DNA from: Candidatus Faecivivens stercorigallinarum
Lineage (GTDB): Bacteria > Bacillota > Clostridia > Oscillospirales > Ruminococcaceae
DNA: 17,306 bases
Direction: 5' to 3'
Assembly: GCA_018715465.1 (NCBI GenBank)
Contig: DVLN01000218.1
Span: 1 to 17,306, forward strand
Shown here: positions 13,668-17,306 of the stretch, piece after piece
Numbering within the stretch: the first letter of the stretch is position 1
Layout: every line of letters starts with the position of its first letter
The notes under the pieces: generated by a model
Seen by the model: only the letters and a program-made list of their open reading frames with translations
What the model was told of the DNA's origin: nothing
Database searches by the model: none
Made by a program: the position numbers and the translations under genes

Positions 13668-15059
13668 ATGAAACGCACTGAAATTGCACAGCTGCATCAA
13701 TCTTATGCCGCAATGGATGGGCAGACGGTGACCGTAGCCGGTTGGATTAAGACCAGCCGCGACTCCAAAGCGGTCGGGTTTCTGTCCATCGGCGACGGCA
13801 GCTGTTTTACCCCTCTTCAAATTGTCTATGACGCCGACAAGCTCGCAAACTTCAAGGAAATCACCAAGTTCGGCGTCGGCGCGGCAGTCGTCGTGACCGG
13901 CAAGGTCGTCGTCACCCCCGGTGCAAAACAGCCCTATGAAATCCATGCAGACGAGATCCTGCTGGAAGGCGCGTCCTCCCCTGAGTACCCGCTCCAGAAA
14001 AAGCGGCATACGCTGGAATACCTGCGTACCATCTCCTATCTGCGGCCCCGGACCAACACCTTCCAGGCTGTTTTCCGCATCCGCTCGGCAATCGCGTTTG
14101 CAATCCACTCCTTCTTCCAGGAAAGAGGATTCTGTTATGTCCACACCCCGCTGATCACCGCGAGCGACTGCGAGGGTGCAGGCGAGATGTTCCGGGTCAC
14201 CACCATCGACCCCGCAAATCCTCCGATGACCGAGGACGGACAGGTCGACTATGCCCAGGACTTCTTCGGCCGTCAGACCAATCTGACCGTTTCCGGCCAG
14301 CTGGAAGCAGAAGCGATGGCGATGGCGTTTGGCAATGTCTACACCTTTGGCCCGACCTTCCGTGCCGAACAGTCCTACACCACCCGTCATGCGGCCGAGT
14401 TCTGGATGATCGAGCCGGAGATGGCGTTTGCCGACCTTGAGGACGATATGGCGTGCATCCATGACATGATCAAATATGTCATCGGGTATGTGCTGGAACA
14501 TTGCCCGGATGAACTGCAGTTCTGCAACAACTTCTATGACAAGGGACTGATCGAGCGTCTGCGCGGACTGCTGGACGCGGAATTTGCCCATGTCACCTAT
14601 ACCGAAGCAATCAAGCTGCTGGAAGAACACAAGGACGAGTTCAAATACCCCGTCTTCTGGGGCTGTGATTTGCAGACTGAGCATGAACGCTACCTGACCG
14701 AACAGGTCTTCAAAAAACCGGTCTTCGTCACCGATTACCCGAAGGAGATCAAGGCGTTTTATATGCGCCTGAATGACGACGGCAAGACGGTCGCGGCTGT
14801 CGACCTGCTGGTGCCCGGCATCGGCGAGATTGTCGGCGGTTCCCAGAGAGAGGAACGGCTGGATTATCTGACCGCCGCGATGAAGAACTTTGGGCTGAAT
14901 GAGGCGGACTACGACTGGTACCTCAACCTGCGCCGCTATGGCGGAACCAAGCACTGCGGGTTCGGTCTCGGATTCGAGCGTCTGGTCATGTATATGACCG
15001 GCGTCGAAAACATCCGCGATGTCATCCCCTTCCCCCGCACAACCGGTTCGATCTATTGA
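13668..15059 (+). CDS. asnS: Asparaginyl-tRNA synthetase
   Basis: Charges tRNA-Asn with asparagine; a class IIb synthetase acting as a cytosolic dimer. The 463-residue protein has an N-terminal OB-fold anticodon-binding domain (about 18-105, VTVAGWIKTSRDSKAVGFLS), motif 2 in TFRAEQSYTTRHAAEFWMIE (230-249), and motif 3 GLGFERLVMY (433-442), and closes with the characteristic IPFPRTTGSIY. Motif 2 and the ending match AsnS rather than AspS. The ATG at 13668 has AGGAAAGG upstream at a slightly long gap; an open extension back to 13584 covers the promoter and is rejected. Own promoter and terminator make it monocistronic. Its presence implies direct Asn-tRNA charging. Confidence 0.97.
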   Translation: MKRTEIAQLHQSYAAMDGQTVTVAGWIKTSRDSKAVGFLSIGDGSCFTPLQIVYDADKLANFKEITKFGVGAAVVVTGKVVVTPGAKQPYEIHADEILLEGASSPEYPLQKKRHTLEYLRTISYLRPRTNTFQAVFRIRSAIAFAIHSFFQERGFCYVHTPLITASDCEGAGEMFRVTTIDPANPPMTEDGQVDYAQDFFGRQTNLTVSGQLEAEAMAMAFGNVYTFGPTFRAEQSYTTRHAAEFWMIEPEMAFADLEDDMACIHDMIKYVIGYVLEHCPDELQFCNNFYDKGLIERLRGLLDAEFAHVTYTEAIKLLEEHKDEFKYPVFWGCDLQTEHERYLTEQVFKKPVFVTDYPKEIKAFYMRLNDDGKTVAAVDLLVPGIGEIVGGSQREERLDYLTAAMKNFGLNEADYDWYLNLRRYGGTKHCGFGLGFERLVMYMTGVENIRDVIPFPRTTGSIY

Positions 15060-15069
15060 TCATTTATTT

Positions 15070-15097
15070 TGCCCCGGGCCAACGCCTGGGGCATTTT
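15070..15097 (+). terminator. Intrinsic terminator of asnS
   Basis: TGCCCCGGG (15070-15078) pairs with CCTGGGGCA (15085-15093) in a 9-bp stem with one G-T pair and a six-base loop, followed by TTTTAA. It starts 10 bases after the stop codon. Confidence 0.88.
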
Positions 15098-15149
15098 AAC
15101 GCCAAAAGGCAGCAATCAACCTATTCTTAAATAATGGGAGTCCTCCATC

Positions 15150-16265
15150 ATGAAACGTGTGCTCAACTTTGCCAAAAAAGAAGCGGTCCTGTCCGCTTCG
15201 GCGCTGCTGGCGGTTATTTCAGCCTTTTTTGTCCCGCCGTCGGCAGGCTACATCGACTATCTCGATTTCCGGGTGCTGTCGCTGCTGTTCTGCCTGATGC
15301 TGGTGGTCGCAGGAATGCGGGGAATCGGCGTTTTCCACTATCTCGCGGGAACACTGTTGAAAAAAGCCAAATCCACCAGACTTTTAAGCCTGCTGCTGGT
15401 CGCGCTCTGCTTTTTCTCCAGCATGCTGATCACAAACGACGTCGCACTGATCACCTTTGTACCGTTCGCGGTGATGATCCTGTCGATGGCTGACCTGAAA
15501 GAAATGATGATTCCGGTCATCGTTTTGCAGACAATCGCCGCCAACCTCGGCAGTATGATGACCCCGATCGGCAACCCCCAAAACCTTTACCTCTACTCTT
15601 CCTTTTCGGTCCCGTTCGGGCAGTTTATCCTGTGGATGCTGCCGCTGACGGTCATCTCGCTGGTGATGCTGTTTATTGCGGTTTTCACGCTGAAAAACAA
15701 AGCGCTGGACATCGCACCGCAAAATTCGGACAAACCGGACGGCAAAAAACTGGCGGTTTATCTGGCACTGTTTATCGTCTGCCTGCTGTGCGTGCTGCGG
15801 GTGATCGAATTCCCGGTCATGCTGGTGATTGTCGCGGCGGCCGTGGCGGTTGTGGACTGGAAGCTGTTTAAAAATGTCGACTACGGGCTGCTTTTGACCT
15901 TTGTCTGCTTTTTCCTGTTCATCGGCAATATGCAGCATATCCCCGCCGTCAGCGAACTGATCCGTAAGCTGGTCACCGGGCGGGAGCTGCTGACCGGCGC
16001 TGTCCTCAGCCAGGTCATCAGCAATGTCCCCGCCGCCATCCTCCTCTCCGGCTTTACCGATATGGTGCGTCCGCTGCTGTATGGGGTCAACATCGGCGGG
16101 CTGGGGACGCTGATCGCGTCGCTCGCAAGCGTGATCTCCTTCCGCTGCTACGGGGCGGCTGAGACGGGCGGAAAAGGAAAATTCATGAAGGTTTTCACCT
16201 GCTGGAACCTGATTTTTCTGGCGGTGCTGCTGGTGGCCGGGCTGCTGCTGTGCAGTCTGGGGTAA
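15150..16265 (+). CDS. Ion-transporter-superfamily permease (SLC13 / ArsB-NhaD-like)
   Basis: A 371-residue membrane protein with about ten hydrophobic segments and the two re-entrant loops of the ion transporter superfamily: SSMLITNDVALITF (about 90-103) followed by ANLGSMMTPIGNPQN (131-145), and a second-half SNVPAAILLSGF (about 295-306). The T-N-D and SN-P-A motifs are shared by dicarboxylate/Na+ symporters (SLC13, CitT), ArsB arsenite pumps and NhaD antiporters, so the substrate is open: citrate-type dicarboxylates or anions are plausible. The ATG at 15150 has GGGAG nine bases upstream. It follows the asnS terminator, so it should have its own promoter, but only weak -10-like TAAATAAT sequence is seen at 15128-15135. 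Slightly short for SLC13 but complete. Confidence 0.82.
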   Translation: MKRVLNFAKKEAVLSASALLAVISAFFVPPSAGYIDYLDFRVLSLLFCLMLVVAGMRGIGVFHYLAGTLLKKAKSTRLLSLLLVALCFFSSMLITNDVALITFVPFAVMILSMADLKEMMIPVIVLQTIAANLGSMMTPIGNPQNLYLYSSFSVPFGQFILWMLPLTVISLVMLFIAVFTLKNKALDIAPQNSDKPDGKKLAVYLALFIVCLLCVLRVIEFPVMLVIVAAAVAVVDWKLFKNVDYGLLLTFVCFFLFIGNMQHIPAVSELIRKLVTGRELLTGAVLSQVISNVPAAILLSGFTDMVRPLLYGVNIGGLGTLIASLASVISFRCYGAAETGGKGKFMKVFTCWNLIFLAVLLVAGLLLCSLG

Positions 16266-16313
16266 ATCCGCCGGCTTAAAATTTCCTGTTTTTGGAACCG
16301 TCCGGTTTTTCAC

Positions 16314-16342
16314 TTGGCAGTTGAGGCAAAAAAGACTATAAT
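16314..16342 (+). promoter_or_regulatory. Promoter of the flavoprotein reductase gene
   Basis: TTGGCA (16314-16319) and a perfect TATAAT (16337-16342) are 17 bases apart, about 45 bases ahead of the start codon. Confidence 0.8.
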
Positions 16343-16387
16343 ACTGGCAGGCAAATACATACCGACTCAGATGAAAGGATGATCATG

Positions 16388-17005
16388 ATGAAAGTATTAC
16401 TGGTCAACGGAAGCGCCCACCAAAACGGCTGTACCGCGGCAGCACTCGCAGAGGTCGCCCGTACCCTTGAAGAACAGGGCATCGGCACCGAAACCATCTT
16501 TATCGGCAACGCTCCGATCGCCGACTGCATGGCCTGCGGCCAGTGCGGCAAGCTCGACAGATGTGTGATCGACGATATCGTCAACAAACTGGTCGAGACA
16601 GCCCGCGGCTGTGACGGATTTGTCTTTGGTTCGCCGGTATACTATGCCCATCCGACCGCCCGGATTCAGGCGGTACTGGACCGCGCCTTCTATTCCGGCA
16701 AGGATGCCTTTGCCCATAAACCCGCCGCTGCCGTCTTAAACGCCAGACGGGCGGGCACAACCGCTTCCTTTGATGTGATGAACAAATACTTCACGATTAG
16801 CGAGATGCCGGTCGTCTCCTCCACCTACTGGAACATGACCCACGGCAGAACCGCAGAGGATGTCCGGCTGGATGAGGAAGGTATCGACACGATGAGGAAC
16901 CTCGGGCTGAACATGGCCTGGGTGCTCAAATGTATCGAAGCCGGCAGACAGGCTGGTATCCAGCCGCCCGTCTGCACCAAACGGACCACCAACTTTATCC
17001 GCTGA
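16388..17005 (+). CDS. NAD(P)H-dependent FMN reductase / iron-sulfur flavoprotein-like protein
   Basis: A flavodoxin-fold oxidoreductase of the NADPH-dependent FMN reductase family. MKVLLVNGSAHQNGCTA (1-17) is the FMN phosphate-binding loop, and GSPVYYAHPTARIQAVLDR in mid-protein lines the flavin ring. Four cysteines at about 47, 50, 53 and 59 (DCMACGQCGKLDRC) give CX2CX2CX5C, which fits the compact [4Fe-4S] motif of iron-sulfur flavoproteins known from anaerobes. At 205 residues it has a normal length. Of three clustered ATGs (16379, 16385, 16388) the third gives the family start and about eight bases from AAAGGA; the first abuts it. Own promoter, no partners nearby. The natural electron acceptor is unknown, and whether a cluster is really bound needs testing. 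Confidence 0.87.
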   Translation: MKVLLVNGSAHQNGCTAAALAEVARTLEEQGIGTETIFIGNAPIADCMACGQCGKLDRCVIDDIVNKLVETARGCDGFVFGSPVYYAHPTARIQAVLDRAFYSGKDAFAHKPAAAVLNARRAGTTASFDVMNKYFTISEMPVVSSTYWNMTHGRTAEDVRLDEEGIDTMRNLGLNMAWVLKCIEAGRQAGIQPPVCTKRTTNFIR

Positions 17006-17138
17006 GGATAGACCGCCGGTAAAAATCTCACCGACAAACAGCAATCCCCCTGACGCAGTTTAGTACGGCTGCACCAAGGTGCTTCCCGATAAGAAAACAT
17101 CGTGGGGCAAGAGAGAAACGGTGAGACTGTCCCAAAGA

Positions 17139-17167
17139 TTGTGTAAACCTCCAAAGTGGTGTAAAAT
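17139..17167 (+). promoter_or_regulatory. Possible transposase promoter inside the IS end
   Basis: TTGTGT (17139-17144) and TAAAAT (17162-17167) have a 17-base spacer just inside the terminal repeat and 27 bases ahead of the transposase ATG. The match is moderate. Confidence 0.5.
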
Positions 17168-17194
17168 AGAGATATCACAATGGAGGTTTTATGT

Positions 17195-17306
17195 ATGGCC
17201 AGAAGGAATCGTACCCCTGAAGAAAATGCCCGCCGAGAGAAGATTCGTGAGTTACTGCAGATGGCAAATATTGGCAGTATGGATGACATCCAAAATCTGT
17301 TTAAGG
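17195..17306 (+). CDS. IS256-family (Mutator-type) transposase, N-terminal fragment at window edge
   Basis: ATG at 17195 with GGAGG eight bases upstream opens a frame of 37 codons that continues past the window. MARRNRTPEENARREKI, then the MANIGSMDDIQNLFK stretch, corresponds to the recognised N-terminus of IS256-type DDE transposases, where MDDIQ-LFK precedes the conserved ELGYSKYD region. It is cut by the window, not visibly broken. An ATG four bases upstream is in another frame that stops quickly. Confidence 0.8.
   Translation, partial: MARRNRTPEENARREKIRELLQMANIGSMDDIQNLFK

Larger units (their letters stand above)
17123..17306 (+). mobile_element. Left end of an IS256-family insertion sequence, cut by the window edge
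   Basis: GAGACTGTCCCAAAGATTG at 17123 onward is the kind of outer end found on IS256-family elements (a GACTGTCCC-type terminal repeat), and it is followed directly by a transposase gene start. The right end and target duplication lie outside the window, so the exact first base is approximate. The 117 bases between the flavoprotein stop and this end hold no gene. Confidence 0.72.

Noticed and set aside
17006..17122. Possible small gene or terminator between the flavoprotein gene and the IS end
   Set aside because: Only weak imperfect pairings (GCACC/GGTGC) and no open frame with a ribosome site.
1..17306. CRISPR arrays, tRNA or rRNA genes, phage genes
   Set aside because: No regularly spaced short repeats, no cloverleaf or rRNA-like sequence, and no phage structural or integrase gene was recognised.

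Overview
The window looks like chromosomal DNA from a gut-type anaerobic Firmicute, probably a Clostridia member near Ruminococcaceae/Oscillospiraceae. The reasons are an Fe-S type two-subunit L-serine dehydratase, an M3 oligoendopeptidase F, a sodium-pumping decarboxylase pair, strong AGGAGG ribosome sites, and consensus sigma-A promoters with exact 17-bp spacers in moderately GC-rich DNA. This placement is inference; no rRNA or tRNA is present to fix the taxon.

Left part, minus strand (1-5700): a signal-peptide-like gene start runs off the left edge. It is followed (in coordinates) by a terminator, pfkA (6-phosphofructokinase) and pgcA (phosphohexomutase), each with its own consensus promoter, which makes a small sugar-phosphate module. 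Next come a DJ-1/PfpI protein with its own promoter and terminator, then a three-gene unit transcribed leftward: a CsoR-type repressor, an EamA/DMT transporter overlapping it by ATGA, and a decayed RpiR-type regulator that has lost its sugar-binding domain and its frame. A perfect 9-bp inverted repeat of the CsoR-operator type sits just downstream of the repressor's promoter, which points to autoregulation.

Middle part, minus strand (5700-9830): a 188-bp tandem duplication holds a 90-bp hairpin element and the 3' tail of a serine hydrolase gene. Beyond it lie the serine hydrolase itself, oadB and oadG (beta and gamma subunits of a Na+-pumping decarboxylase, with no alpha subunit nearby), and an FkbM-type methyltransferase. 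A third full copy and a fragment of the 90-bp element lie at 9842-9962, in the divergent gap before the plus-strand genes. A paired C-G to T-A change in its first stem suggests that the structure matters.

Right part, plus strand (10079-17306): sdaAB, pepF and sdaAA form a tight operon in which a peptidase gene separates the two serine dehydratase subunits. The proposed logic is peptide to serine to pyruvate. A 17-bp perfect stem-loop then abuts the promoter of asnS. After the asnS terminator come an ion-transporter-superfamily permease, an iron-sulfur flavoprotein-like reductase, and the left end and first 37 codons of an IS256-family transposase cut by the window edge.

Most genes are ordinary housekeeping or catabolic genes. 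The most unusual signals are the covarying 90-bp repeat, the tandem duplication that captured a gene tail, the CsoR-operator-EamA unit, and the split serine dehydratase operon.
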